A stretch of 63,406 bases of DNA. Source: Tannerellaceae bacterium (GTDB taxonomy: Bacteria; Bacteroidota; Bacteroidia; Bacteroidales; Tannerellaceae). The stretch covers positions 1-63,406 of the forward strand of contig JAIRRS010000070.1 of NCBI GenBank assembly GCA_031255855.1, written 5' to 3'. Shown piece by piece: positions 16,864 through 26,605 of the stretch (within the stretch, counting starts at the first letter, position 1; each line of letters begins with the position of its first letter). The translations under genes and the position numbers were made by a program. The notes below the pieces were generated by a model. That model was not told the DNA's origin. It saw nothing but the letters and a program-made list of their open reading frames with translations, and searched no databases.

Positions 16864-16919
16864 CACCCTGTGAAAAAACATATATAATATTAATGTAATA
16901 ATATAAATATAAGATTCAA

Positions 16920-19900
16920 ATGCAAAACAAAGGATTTGTAAAGGTCTTTGCCGTGCTGCTTACGCTTGTATGTTTGTTTTATTTATCATTTTCGTTTGTA
17001 ACAAACCATTATAACAAGAAAGCCGTAGAGTATGCAGGTGGAGACCCTGTAAAAGAGAGTTTGTACTTAGACTCGCTGAGTACCCAGAAAGTATGGCTGG
17101 GTTATACCCTTAAACAATGCCGCGAGATGGAAGTTACTTTAGGTCTCGACCTGAAGGGCGGTATGAATGTTGTTCTTGAGTTGAATGTGCCCGACGTCGT
17201 ACGTTCGTTGTCGAATAACAATCAGGATGAAAACTTCAACAAGGCATTAGACTTGGCTTATGCCCGTCAGGCGACCAGTAACCGGGATTTTATCGACCTG
17301 TTTGCCGAAGAGTACAAACGGTTGGACGAAGGCGCCCGCCTTTCCGCCATATTCAGCACATTTGAATTAAAAGATAGAATTACTCCCCAAAGTACAGATG
17401 CACAAGTAATCTCTGTGCTTAAAAGTGAATTAACAAGCGCTATTGACAATTCTTTCAACGTGTTACGTACCCGTATCGACCGTTTCGGGGTTGTTTCTCC
17501 GAATATCCAACGGTTGGAGACTGCCGGACGTATCCTTGTTGAGTTGCCAGGTGTAAAAGAACCGGAACGTGTACGTAAATTGCTTCAGGGAAGTGCGAAC
17601 CTTGAATTTTGGGAAACATACGAATTATCTGAAATCTACCAACAATTGATTCAGGCCGACAACATTCTATCCACAATCCTTGCAGCAAACTCACCGACGG
17701 AATCGGCTTCACCGGTGGAATCTGTACAAGATTTGATCGACTCTTCGGAAGAACCGGCCGGAAATGCAGAAGAAAACGAGGCCGATTCGCTATTATCGCA
17801 AATTGCTTCCGATTCAGAAAGCGCACAAATGGCTCAGTCAATGGAAGAATACACAAAACAACATCCGTTGTTCGCTATTCTGCAGTTGAATACATATAAC
17901 GGACAGTTGGCCCCAGGCCCGGTAGTAGGTATTGCCCATAAAAAGGATATGGCTACTATTGACGACTACCTAAATATGCGGCAGGTAAAAGATGTATTGC
18001 CTCGCAACCTTTCTTTGAAGTGGGGCGTTAAAGCTCTTGACGAACAGGAAAATTTCTTTTATTTATATGCCATTAAGATAACGAACCGCGACGGTACGCC
18101 TGCTTTAGGAGGCGACGTAGTAACAGATGCAGTTGCCGACTTTGCCCAAACCCCGGGTCGTAACGAACAGGAAGTAAGTATGTCAATGAATGCTGAAGGT
18201 GCAAAATCATGGGCCCGTCTGACGAAAGAAAACATTGGTAAATGTGTGGCTATCATATTGGATGACCTGGTATATTCTGCCCCTCGTGTAAATCAGGAAA
18301 TTACCGGTGGACGTTCTCAGATTACCGGTAGCTTTACACCGGAAGAAGCGAAGGACTTGGCAAACGTACTGAAGTCAGGTAAGATGGCTGCATCCATCAA
18401 CATCGTACAAGAAGATGTTGTTGGGCCTTCTCTGGGACAGGAAGCTATCAATGCCGGCGTTGTTTCGTTTATCCTGGCCTTGGTATTGTTGATGGTTTAT
18501 ATGTGTGTCATGTACGGAATTGTTCCAGGTATGATAGCAAATGCCGCGTTGGTTTTAAATATATTCTTTACAATGGGTGTCCTTGCCTCCTTCCAGGCGG
18601 TACTTACCTTACCGGGTATCGCAGGTATGGTGCTTACGCTGGGTATGGCGGTGGATGCGAACGTATTGATTTATGAACGTACGAAAGAAGAACTTCGTTC
18701 CGGAAAAGGTTTGGCGAAAGCTATTGGCGACGGTTATGGAAACGCCTTCTCTGCTATCTTTGATGCCAACCTGACATCTATTATTACAGGTGTTGTATTG
18801 TTCTATTTCGGAACGGGTCCCATCCGCGGTTTCGCTACGACGTTGATTATCGGTTTGTTCGCTTCATTCCTTACAGCTGTGTTCTTGACCCGTATCGTTT
18901 ACGAAGCATTATTGGCAAAAGACAAGATAAAGAATCTTACATTCACTACTTCCATAAGTAAAGACTTGTTGAACAATCCGAAGATAAATTTCCTTGGAAT
19001 GCGTAAAATGGGATACATGATTCCGCTTGTTATTATCGTTTTGGGTGGTATATCCATGGCAACAATCGGTTTAAATAATGGGATCGACTTTACTGGTGGA
19101 CGTAACTATATCGTGCGTTTCAACCAAGATGTAAATACGGAAGAAGTACGCGATTTGCTCGATGAACAATTGGAGGGTGCGGTAAGCGTTATCACCATCG
19201 GTACACAAGACCAGGTTCGTATTTCCACCAACTATAAGATTACGGATAATGACCCTGCCATAGACCAGGAAATAGAATCAAAATTGTATGAAGGGTTGAA
19301 ACCGCTTCTTTCACAAGGAACTACCTTGGAACAATTCACCGGAGATTATATCCAGAGTTCACAAAAAGTAGGGCCTAGTATGGCAGACGACATCAAAAAT
19401 GCAGCTATTCTAGCCGTTATATTCGCCATGATTTGTATGGCATTGTATATCTTGATCCGATTTAGGGACATCGCCTTCTCGATAGGTACATTTGCTTCGG
19501 TAGCTGTTACTACTTTGTGTATCATTGCTTTCTACTCAATGCTTTGGAAAATATTACCGTTCTCTATGGAAGTAGACCAAACGTTTATCGCGGCTATCCT
19601 TACGGTTATCGGTTACTCTATCAACGATACGGTGGTTGTATTCGACCGTATCCGTGAAACAATTGGGCTCTATCCGAAACGTGACCGTTACCAAGTGATT
19701 AATGATGCGTTGAACTCTACCTTGTCACGTACATTTAATACTACGCTTTCCACGTTGGTAGTTGTACTTTGTATCTTTATCTTAGGAGGTAGTACAATCC
19801 GTAGCTTTACGTTTGCCATCTTGCTGGGTATTGTGGTAGGTACTTATTCTACCTTGTTTATTGCTACCCCGATAGCATACGAAATACAAAAGAGAAAATT

Positions 19901-19940
19901 GGCTAAGAAAGGAATTGTAGCGGGCGCTACATCCAAATAA
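16920..19940 (+). CDS. secDF: Fused protein translocase subunit SecDF
   Basis: 1006 residues, the fusion form typical of Bacteroidota. The SecD half (about 1-640) starts with a membrane helix (8-28), has the conserved GLDLKGG motif at about 77-83, a periplasmic domain, and six-helix permease features (LTLPGIAGMVLTLGMAVDANVLIYER). The SecF half (about 690-1000) has GIDFTGGRNY and IGYSINDTVVVFDRIRE. It uses the proton gradient to help complete protein export through SecYEG. An acidic, probably disordered insert (about 255-300; SSEEPAGNAEENEADS) is Bacteroidota-like. It is monocistronic, with its own promoter and a strong terminator. Confidence 0.97.
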   Translation: MQNKGFVKVFAVLLTLVCLFYLSFSFVTNHYNKKAVEYAGGDPVKESLYLDSLSTQKVWLGYTLKQCREMEVTLGLDLKGGMNVVLELNVPDVVRSLSNNNQDENFNKALDLAYARQATSNRDFIDLFAEEYKRLDEGARLSAIFSTFELKDRITPQSTDAQVISVLKSELTSAIDNSFNVLRTRIDRFGVVSPNIQRLETAGRILVELPGVKEPERVRKLLQGSANLEFWETYELSEIYQQLIQADNILSTILAANSPTESASPVESVQDLIDSSEEPAGNAEENEADSLLSQIASDSESAQMAQSMEEYTKQHPLFAILQLNTYNGQLAPGPVVGIAHKKDMATIDDYLNMRQVKDVLPRNLSLKWGVKALDEQENFFYLYAIKITNRDGTPALGGDVVTDAVADFAQTPGRNEQEVSMSMNAEGAKSWARLTKENIGKCVAIILDDLVYSAPRVNQEITGGRSQITGSFTPEEAKDLANVLKSGKMAASINIVQEDVVGPSLGQEAINAGVVSFILALVLLMVYMCVMYGIVPGMIANAALVLNIFFTMGVLASFQAVLTLPGIAGMVLTLGMAVDANVLIYERTKEELRSGKGLAKAIGDGYGNAFSAIFDANLTSIITGVVLFYFGTGPIRGFATTLIIGLFASFLTAVFLTRIVYEALLAKDKIKNLTFTTSISKDLLNNPKINFLGMRKMGYMIPLVIIVLGGISMATIGLNNGIDFTGGRNYIVRFNQDVNTEEVRDLLDEQLEGAVSVITIGTQDQVRISTNYKITDNDPAIDQEIESKLYEGLKPLLSQGTTLEQFTGDYIQSSQKVGPSMADDIKNAAILAVIFAMICMALYILIRFRDIAFSIGTFASVAVTTLCIIAFYSMLWKILPFSMEVDQTFIAAILTVIGYSINDTVVVFDRIRETIGLYPKRDRYQVINDALNSTLSRTFNTTLSTLVVVLCIFILGGSTIRSFTFAILLGIVVGTYSTLFIATPIAYEIQKRKLAKKGIVAGATSK

Positions 19941-19966
19941 AAAACCAATACATAATAATTATGCGC

Positions 19967-20006
19967 GAGAAGCTGCCTATCTGTTTAGGCAGCTTCTCGT
20001 ATTTTT
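19967..20006 (+). terminator. Rho-independent terminator of secDF
   Basis: GAGAAGCTGCCTA (19967-19979) pairs perfectly with TAGGCAGCTTCTC (19986-19998) around TCTGTT, and GTATTTTTA follows. Confidence 0.9.
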
Positions 20007-20087
20007 ATCAATATGCTAATAAACATATCCGGTAAATTGTCCGTTTTTGTTGAAATATCTAAATTGCGTTCGTTTTGAAATGATTAT

Positions 20088-20106
20088 AACTTACAAACTG
20101 TAAGTT
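20088..20106. promoter_or_regulatory. Operator candidate before the hut operon
   Basis: AACTTAC-AAACT-GTAAGTT is a perfect inverted repeat with 7-bp arms, 27 bases before the hutU start codon. No regulator gene is adjacent. A position close to the start of transcription would suit a repressor. I see no convincing TAnnTTTG between 20007 and 20132. Confidence 0.5.
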
Positions 20107-20132
20107 GTAAATTATACTAAATAATTTAGATT

Positions 20133-22136
20133 ATGAATATAAGCCTTAGCAATCAATTACCGGATTACCCATCTTTTGTATCCGGTGTTCGCCGCGCTCC
20201 CGACCGCGGTTATTCATTAACGCCCGAACAAACAAACATCGCCTTAAAGAATGCCTTACGTTACATTCCGAATGAATTACACGAGACATTGGCTCCCGAA
20301 TTTATGGAAGAATTGCTCACCTACGGACGGATTTACGGATATCGTTACCGACCCGAAGGCGATTTAAAAGCAAAGTCTGTTGACGAATATAAAGGGAATT
20401 GCCTCGATGGCAAAGCTTTTCAGGTAATGATTGACAATAATCTTTGCTTTGATATCGCGCTTTATCCGTATGAACTGGTAACATATGGAGAAACAGGCCA
20501 GGTGTGCCAGAACTGGATGCAATACCGCCTGATTAAACAATACCTCGAAATCTTAACGACTGAACAAACATTGGTTATCGAGTCGGGGCACCCGTTGGGA
20601 TTGTTCAAATCAAAACCTGATGCTCCCCGTGTTATTATTACCAATTCCATGATGGTCGGCTTGTTCGACAACCCAAAGGATTGGCATATTGCCGCCCAGA
20701 TGGGAGTGGCCAACTATGGGCAGATGACAGCCGGAGGCTGGATGTATATCGGCCCGCAGGGAATCGTCCATGGTACATTCAATACGTTGTTGAATGCCGG
20801 GCGGATGAAACTTGGGGTTCCTCAAGATAAAGATTTAAGAGGATACCTGTTCGTCTCTTCCGGTCTGGGCGGGATGAGCGGCGCCCAACCCAAAGCAGCC
20901 ATAATTGCCGGCGCTGCCTGTATTGTGGCTGAAGTGGATATGTCCCGTATAGAAACCCGCCTGACGCAAGGTTGGGTCGAACATGTAACCGATGATATCC
21001 CCACCGCCTTTAAACTGGCGGAGGAAGCGACAGCGAAAAAAGAACCTGTATCCATAGCGTATCATGGAAATATCGTTGATTTGCTGGAATATGCTGCAAA
21101 TAAAAAGACACACATTGATTTATTAAGCGACCAGACTTCTTGCCATGCCGCATACGAAGGTGGTTATTGTCCGGCGGGAATCACATTTGAAGAACGTACG
21201 GATTTATTGGCGCATCACCGCGACGAATTTTGCCGGTTGGTAGACCAAACGTTGAAACGTCATTTTGATGTAATAAAGAAACTGGTAGCAGCCGGAACGT
21301 ATTTCTTTGATTACGGGAATTGCTTTATGAAATCGGTATACGATGCCGGAATAAAAGAGATATCCAAGAACGGAACAGACGAAAAAGACGGTTTCATCTG
21401 GCCATCATACGTAGAAGATATCATGGGGCCGGAATTGTTCGATTACGGATATGGCCCGTTCCGGTGGGTCTGCCTGAGTGGTAAGCACAACGATTTGATG
21501 AAGACCGACCGTGCAGCCATGGAGTGTATTGATCCGAATCGTCGTGGACAGGATATGGACAATTATATATGGATACGCGATGCCGGGAAGAACCAACTGG
21601 TGGTAGGTACGCAAGCTCGTATCCTTTACCAGGATGCAGAGGGGCGTATGAATATAGCCTTGCGTTTTAATGAAATGGTTCGTGATGGCGAAGTCGGGCC
21701 GATTATGCTGGGACGCGACCATCATGATGTAAGCGGAACGGATTCTCCTTTCAGGGAAACATCTAATATATACGACGGTAGCAATATAATGGCCGATATG
21801 GCCGTACAATGTTTTGCCGGAAACGCCGCACGCGGCATGAGCTTGGTTGCTTTGCACAATGGCGGCGGTGTGGGCATTGGCAAAGCGATTAATGGTGGCT
21901 TCGGTATGGTGCTTGATGGTAGCAAGCGGGTAGACGAAATCCTCCGTTCGGCTATGCTTTGGGATGTAATGGGCGGCGTGGCCCGCCGTTCCTGGGCACG
22001 AAACAAAAACGCCATAAGTACGTCAGCCGATTTTAACAAGAAATATGAAAATGATTATCATATCACCCTCCCTTATATTCCGAAGGAAGACTTAACGCAG
22101 AAAACAGTAAACAATTTTTTAAATCGTAGAAAATGA
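20133..22136 (+). CDS. hutU: Urocanate hydratase
   Basis: 667 residues, the long form also seen in eukaryotes (classic bacterial HutU is about 550). It hydrates urocanate to imidazolonepropionate using a tightly bound NAD+. Recognisable segments are the N-terminal PDYPSFVSGVRRAPDRG, ESGHPLGLF, the NAD-binding stretch SSGLGGMSGAQPKAA, and DQTSCHAAYEGGY, where the Cys corresponds to the active-site region. First gene of the histidine-degradation operon; its stop overlaps the ftcD start (ATGA). Confidence 0.96.
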   Translation: MNISLSNQLPDYPSFVSGVRRAPDRGYSLTPEQTNIALKNALRYIPNELHETLAPEFMEELLTYGRIYGYRYRPEGDLKAKSVDEYKGNCLDGKAFQVMIDNNLCFDIALYPYELVTYGETGQVCQNWMQYRLIKQYLEILTTEQTLVIESGHPLGLFKSKPDAPRVIITNSMMVGLFDNPKDWHIAAQMGVANYGQMTAGGWMYIGPQGIVHGTFNTLLNAGRMKLGVPQDKDLRGYLFVSSGLGGMSGAQPKAAIIAGAACIVAEVDMSRIETRLTQGWVEHVTDDIPTAFKLAEEATAKKEPVSIAYHGNIVDLLEYAANKKTHIDLLSDQTSCHAAYEGGYCPAGITFEERTDLLAHHRDEFCRLVDQTLKRHFDVIKKLVAAGTYFFDYGNCFMKSVYDAGIKEISKNGTDEKDGFIWPSYVEDIMGPELFDYGYGPFRWVCLSGKHNDLMKTDRAAMECIDPNRRGQDMDNYIWIRDAGKNQLVVGTQARILYQDAEGRMNIALRFNEMVRDGEVGPIMLGRDHHDVSGTDSPFRETSNIYDGSNIMADMAVQCFAGNAARGMSLVALHNGGGVGIGKAINGGFGMVLDGSKRVDEILRSAMLWDVMGGVARRSWARNKNAISTSADFNKKYENDYHITLPYIPKEDLTQKTVNNFLNRRK

Positions 22137-23038
22137 GTAATTGGAGTAAGATTATGGAATGTGTCCCCAACTTCAGCGAGGGACGCGATTTGCAGAAAAT
22201 AGAAAAGATTGCGGATTCTTTTCGTGCCAAAACCGGCGTAAAGCTTTTAGACTATAGTAATGACCAAGACCACAACCGCATGGTAGTTACAGTATTGGGT
22301 GAACCCGAAGCTCTGAAAGAAGCCGTTGTCGAGGCAATCGGTAAAGCAGTAGAACTGATAGACCTCACCCGACATGAGGGGCAGCATCCCCGGATGGGTG
22401 CGGTAGACGTAGTGCCTTTTATTCCGATCCGTGGTTGTACGATGGAAGAAGCCATTGCCTTGTCGAAGGAAGTGGGTGAGGAAGTGGCCAGACGTTACAA
22501 TCTTCCTGTGTTCCTGTATGAAAAATCGGCATCATCGCCGAAACGGGAAAACCTGGCAAATATCCGCAAAGGCGAATTTGAAGGAATGGAAGAAAAGATT
22601 AAACAACCCGAATGGATGCCTGATTTTGGTGTTGCCGAACGTCACCCTACGGCCGGAACGGTTGCCATCGGCGCCCGGATGCCCTTAGTTGCCTATAATG
22701 TAAACTTGGGGACAAACGATTTGACGGTTGCTGATGCCATTGCCAAAAAAGTGCGCTTTATCGGTGGCGGGCTCCGCTTTTGCAAAGCGATGGGAGTAGA
22801 ACTCAAGGAACGCGGTATCGTACAAGTGTCCATGAATATGACCGACTATACCCGTACAGCTTTGTACCGGGCATTTGAATTGGTGCGGATTGAAGCCCGG
22901 CGATATGGAGTTCCGGTAGTTGGCAGCGAGGTTGTCGGCCTGGTTCCGATGGAAGCATTGGTAGACACAGCTTCATATTATCTTGGCTTGGAAAACTTCT
23001 CGATGAGTCAGGTATTGGAATCCCGCATAATGGAATAG
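22133..23038 (+). CDS. ftcD: Glutamate formimidoyltransferase
   Basis: 301 residues, the transferase part only; in mammals it is fused to the cyclodeaminase. It moves the formimino group of formiminoglutamate to tetrahydrofolate, giving glutamate. The opening ECVPNFSEGRDLQKIEKI, the HNRMVVTVLGEP stretch and HPRMGAVDVVPFIPI are family landmarks, the last near the folate and catalytic site. The ATG overlaps the hutU stop. The cyclodeaminase partner is encoded separately two genes downstream, so nitrogen is released as ammonia and the one-carbon unit enters folate metabolism. Confidence 0.95.
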   Translation: MSNWSKIMECVPNFSEGRDLQKIEKIADSFRAKTGVKLLDYSNDQDHNRMVVTVLGEPEALKEAVVEAIGKAVELIDLTRHEGQHPRMGAVDVVPFIPIRGCTMEEAIALSKEVGEEVARRYNLPVFLYEKSASSPKRENLANIRKGEFEGMEEKIKQPEWMPDFGVAERHPTAGTVAIGARMPLVAYNVNLGTNDLTVADAIAKKVRFIGGGLRFCKAMGVELKERGIVQVSMNMTDYTRTALYRAFELVRIEARRYGVPVVGSEVVGLVPMEALVDTASYYLGLENFSMSQVLESRIME

Positions 23039-23040
23039 AC

Positions 23041-24291
23041 ATGAAAATGGAAAAACTACTTATACGGAATGCTTCACAAGTAGTTACCTGTTCCGGTTTT
23101 GCAGCCAAGAAGGGCAAGGAGATGTCGGATGTAGGCGTAATCGAAGACGGAGCGGTAGCCATTATGGACGGCCGTATTATCCATGTGGGAACAACCCGGG
23201 AGGTCTTATCCGTAATTAATGAAGATGAGTATTCGGTTATTGATGCGACAGGAAAAGCGTTGCTTCCGGGTTTTGTAGACAGCCATACCCATTTTGTATT
23301 TGCCGGATACAGAGAAGAAGAATTTTCGTGGCGGCTGCGTGGCGACAGTTATATGTCGATTATGGAGCGTGGCGGCGGGATTGTAAACACCATGAAAGCG
23401 ACCCGTGAAAGTAGTTTTAGAAATTTGCGGGATAGAGGATACGACCGTTTGCTGGATATGATGAAAATGGGCGTGACGACAGTGGAAGGGAAAAGTGGAT
23501 ATGGCTTAGACTTAAACACTGAGTTGATGCAACTGGAAGTAATGAAGGAATTAGACAAGGCCGTTCCAATAGATGTAGTAACCACGTTTTTGGGGGCGCA
23601 TGCCATACCTCCCGAATACAAAGGGAAGTCAGGCAATTATATCGACTATATTATAGCAGAAGTATTACCGGTAGTAGCGGAAGAAAAACTGGCAACTTTT
23701 TGTGATGTTTTTTGCGAAAAGGGTGTATTTTCGGTTGAACAAAGCGAACGCCTGTTACGGGCGGCTGAAATGTTCGGGATGAAGCCTAAACTACATGCCG
23801 ACGAGATAGTCTCGCTGGGAGGCGCCGAATTGGCGGCAAAACTCAACGCCACCAGTGCCGATCACCTGTTGCAAGCTTCCGACGAAGGCATACGTCGATT
23901 GGCCGAAAGCAATACAGTTGCTACCCTTCTGCCTCTTACTGCGTTTTCTTTACACGAGCCTTATGCCAGGGGTAGGGAGATGATAGATGCCGGATGTGCT
24001 GTTGCTTTAGCTTCCGACTTGAATCCGGGCAGTTGCTTCTCATGTTCGATTCCAATGCTCATTGCATTGGCATGTATATATATGAAGCTGACTCCCGAAG
24101 AAGCCGTAACGGCCCTGACAATAAACGGCGCCGCTGCCGTTGGTCGTGCCGATACAATCGGCAGCCTGGATGTGGGAAAAAAAGCCGACATGATACTGCT
24201 TCGCTACCCTTCGTATAAATTCCTTCCATACCATATCGGGATGAATATCGTAGAAAAAACTATTAAAAATGGTAAAACATATCACCCATAA
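23041..24291 (+). CDS. hutI: Imidazolonepropionase
   Basis: 416-residue amidohydrolase that opens imidazolonepropionate to formiminoglutamate. Metal-binding HxH is in DSHTHFVFAGYREEEF, then KSGYGLD, HADE and ASDLNPGS, all in the expected order for HutI. It starts two bases after the ftcD stop. The C-terminus returns to the small beta-domain (DVGKKADMILL) typical of amidohydrolases. No HutG or HutF is present, so this operon uses the tetrahydrofolate-dependent route. Confidence 0.96.
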   Translation: MKMEKLLIRNASQVVTCSGFAAKKGKEMSDVGVIEDGAVAIMDGRIIHVGTTREVLSVINEDEYSVIDATGKALLPGFVDSHTHFVFAGYREEEFSWRLRGDSYMSIMERGGGIVNTMKATRESSFRNLRDRGYDRLLDMMKMGVTTVEGKSGYGLDLNTELMQLEVMKELDKAVPIDVVTTFLGAHAIPPEYKGKSGNYIDYIIAEVLPVVAEEKLATFCDVFCEKGVFSVEQSERLLRAAEMFGMKPKLHADEIVSLGGAELAAKLNATSADHLLQASDEGIRRLAESNTVATLLPLTAFSLHEPYARGREMIDAGCAVALASDLNPGSCFSCSIPMLIALACIYMKLTPEEAVTALTINGAAAVGRADTIGSLDVGKKADMILLRYPSYKFLPYHIGMNIVEKTIKNGKTYHP

Positions 24292-24312
24292 CTAACGATT
24301 AACGATAAAAAC

Positions 24313-24936
24313 ATGTTAGTAGATTTAACAATAAAAGAATTTCTTGCAAAAACGGCCGGAGAAGAGCCGGTTCCGGGAGGTGGAAGTATTGCCGCCCTGA
24401 ATGGTGCAATTGCTACCGCACTAACAGAGATGGTAGCCAGTCTCACAGTGGGGAAAAAGAAGTATGAAGAGGTAGAAGGCCAGATGCGATCAGTAGCTAT
24501 TGAAGCCAGAGCAATACGCGACCGCTTTGTGGCCTATATCGACAAGGATAGTGAAGCGTACGACAAAGTGTTCTCCGCTTTTAAACTTCCGAAAGAAACA
24601 GAAGAAGAAAAAGCTGAGCGTAGCCGTGTCATTCAGGAAGCTACAAAAGAAGCTGCACAAGTCCCAATGATGGTGGCCGAAGAGATGGGTTCGATTATGG
24701 AAACAATCATCTATGTGGCGCACAAAGGCAATCAAAATGCGGTGACCGACGCATGTGTGGCGATGATGGCTGCCCGAAGCTGTGTACTCGGCGCATTGTT
24801 GAATGTACGTATCAATCTTTCTTCCATAAAAGATGAAGCCTTTGTAGAGCGTATGAAGAAAAAAGCCGACCATTTGGAATCGGAAGCTATCCGTATTGAA
24901 ACAAAATTACTTGATTGGATAAAAACAAAACTATGA
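24313..24936 (+). CDS. fchA: Formimidoyltetrahydrofolate cyclodeaminase
   Basis: 207 residues, all-helical FTCD_C-type domain. The N-terminal VPGGGSIAALNGAIATALTEMVA glycine-rich turn and the helix bundle with EEMGSIMETIIYVA fit the family. It turns 5-formimino-THF into 5,10-methenyl-THF plus ammonia, completing the step begun by FtcD. The stop overlaps the hutH ATG (ATGA at 24933-24936). Confidence 0.92.
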   Translation: MLVDLTIKEFLAKTAGEEPVPGGGSIAALNGAIATALTEMVASLTVGKKKYEEVEGQMRSVAIEARAIRDRFVAYIDKDSEAYDKVFSAFKLPKETEEEKAERSRVIQEATKEAAQVPMMVAEEMGSIMETIIYVAHKGNQNAVTDACVAMMAARSCVLGALLNVRINLSSIKDEAFVERMKKKADHLESEAIRIETKLLDWIKTKL

Positions 24937-26426
24937 GCAATAATGTATATTATATAGGTTCCGAGCCGCTTACATTTGAAAGTATCGAAAAGATACTTAC
25001 GGGAAATATGCGCTTGGAACTGACTCCGGAGGTTACGGCACGTATCCAGTATTGCCGTGATTACCTGGATAAAAAAATAGAGGCGCAAGAGGCTCCTCTG
25101 TATGGAATAACTACGGGCTTTGGCTCGTTATGTAACAAAACGATTTCTCCAGATGAACTGAACACCTTGCAGGAGAACCTGGTGAAAAGCCACGCGTGCA
25201 GCATAGGGGAGGAAGTAAGCCCCGTAATTGTACGCCTGATGATGCTACTGAAGGCGCATGCCCTTTCATTGGGGCATAGTGGTGTACAAGTGATTACCGT
25301 GCAACGTATCCTCGATTTCTTCAATAATGACATACTACCGATTGTGTACGACCGTGGTTCTTTGGGGGCTTCAGGCGATTTGGCGCCATTGGCGAATTTA
25401 TTCCTGCCGCTTATCGGAGTGGGAGACGTACATTATAAAGGCAAAAAAAGGGATGCCATCGGTGTACTGGACGAATATGCCTGGAAGCCGGTAAAACTAA
25501 AAAGTAAAGAAGGACTTGCCCTGTTGAACGGGACACAGTTTATGAGTGCAAACGGAGTATTTGCCCTCATGCGCGCCTTTAAAATATCCAAACGGGCCGA
25601 CCTGATAGCATCTATTTCCCTTGAAGCCTTCGACGGTTTAATTGACCCTTTCATGGATTGCATCCAGCAAATACGTCCGCACAAAGGACAGATTGAAACA
25701 GGAGAAGTGTTCCGCGACCTGCTCGAAGGCAGTGAATCGATTGCCCGGAAGAAAGACCATATACAAGATCCGTATTCCTTCCGCTGCATTCCACAGGTGC
25801 ATGGAGCCACGAAAGACGCTATCCGGTATGTATCCAATGTACTCCTGACAGAGATAAATTCGGTGACCGACAATCCTACCATATTCCCTGACGAAGACCG
25901 TATCATTTCCGGAGGTAACTTTCACGGACAACCTTTGGCCATATCGTTTGATTTTCTTGGGATAGCCTTGGCCGAACTAGGTAATATTTCCGAGCGCAGG
26001 GTGGCTCAGTTGATTATGGGACTGCGTGGTTTGCCTGAGTTCCTGGTGGCCAATCCTGGACTAAATTCCGGATTTATGATTCCCCAATATGCGGCAGCCA
26101 GCATGGTAAGCCAGAACAAGATGTATTGTTATCCGGCCAGTAGCGATTCCATTGTATCAAGTAACGGACAAGAAGATCATGTAAGCATGGGAGCCAATGC
26201 TGCTACGAAACTATTCAAGATAATGGATAACCTCGACCATATCTTAGCTATCGAATTGATGAACGGGGCACAAGGCATCGAGTTTCGCCGACCGGCAAAA
26301 ACATCACCCAAGCTGGAGAAATTCTTGAAAGACTATCGAAAGGAAGTCTCATTCATTAAAGATGATATTGTGATGTATCCCGAAATCCACAGGACAGTGG
26401 CTTTCCTCAGAAGATATCCATTGTAA
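24933..26426 (+). CDS. hutH: Histidine ammonia-lyase
   Basis: 497 residues from ATG 24933; the upstream TTG at 24915 lies inside fchA and is less likely. It removes ammonia from histidine to give urocanate. The Ala-Ser-Gly triad that makes the MIO cofactor is at 146-148 in RGSLGASGDLAPLA. TTGFGSL with its active-site Tyr just upstream (YGITTGFG), SVTDNP and the QEDHVSMG stretch are all intact. It is the last gene of the operon although it catalyses the first step, and a strong terminator follows. Confidence 0.96.
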   Translation: MSNNVYYIGSEPLTFESIEKILTGNMRLELTPEVTARIQYCRDYLDKKIEAQEAPLYGITTGFGSLCNKTISPDELNTLQENLVKSHACSIGEEVSPVIVRLMMLLKAHALSLGHSGVQVITVQRILDFFNNDILPIVYDRGSLGASGDLAPLANLFLPLIGVGDVHYKGKKRDAIGVLDEYAWKPVKLKSKEGLALLNGTQFMSANGVFALMRAFKISKRADLIASISLEAFDGLIDPFMDCIQQIRPHKGQIETGEVFRDLLEGSESIARKKDHIQDPYSFRCIPQVHGATKDAIRYVSNVLLTEINSVTDNPTIFPDEDRIISGGNFHGQPLAISFDFLGIALAELGNISERRVAQLIMGLRGLPEFLVANPGLNSGFMIPQYAAASMVSQNKMYCYPASSDSIVSSNGQEDHVSMGANAATKLFKIMDNLDHILAIELMNGAQGIEFRRPAKTSPKLEKFLKDYRKEVSFIKDDIVMYPEIHRTVAFLRRYPL

Positions 26427-26451
26427 ATACATTTGTTGATTAATGGTAGAT

Positions 26452-26494
26452 ATGGCATGCGTCCTGATTTATTTCAGGCGCATGCCATTTTTTT
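26452..26494 (+). terminator. Rho-independent terminator of the hut operon
   Basis: ATGGCATGCGTCCTGA pairs with TTCAGGCGCATGCCAT (one mismatch, 5-base loop), followed by seven T. Confidence 0.9.
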
Positions 26495-26605
26495 AAGACA
26501 CATCCCGGACTTGGAAGAAGGAAAAATACCGATACAGATATTAAGGTAACGTGAGTTTGATTTGTAGCATCTTGGCAGAGCGAAAGGCGGAGAAGACATA
26601 GGGTG

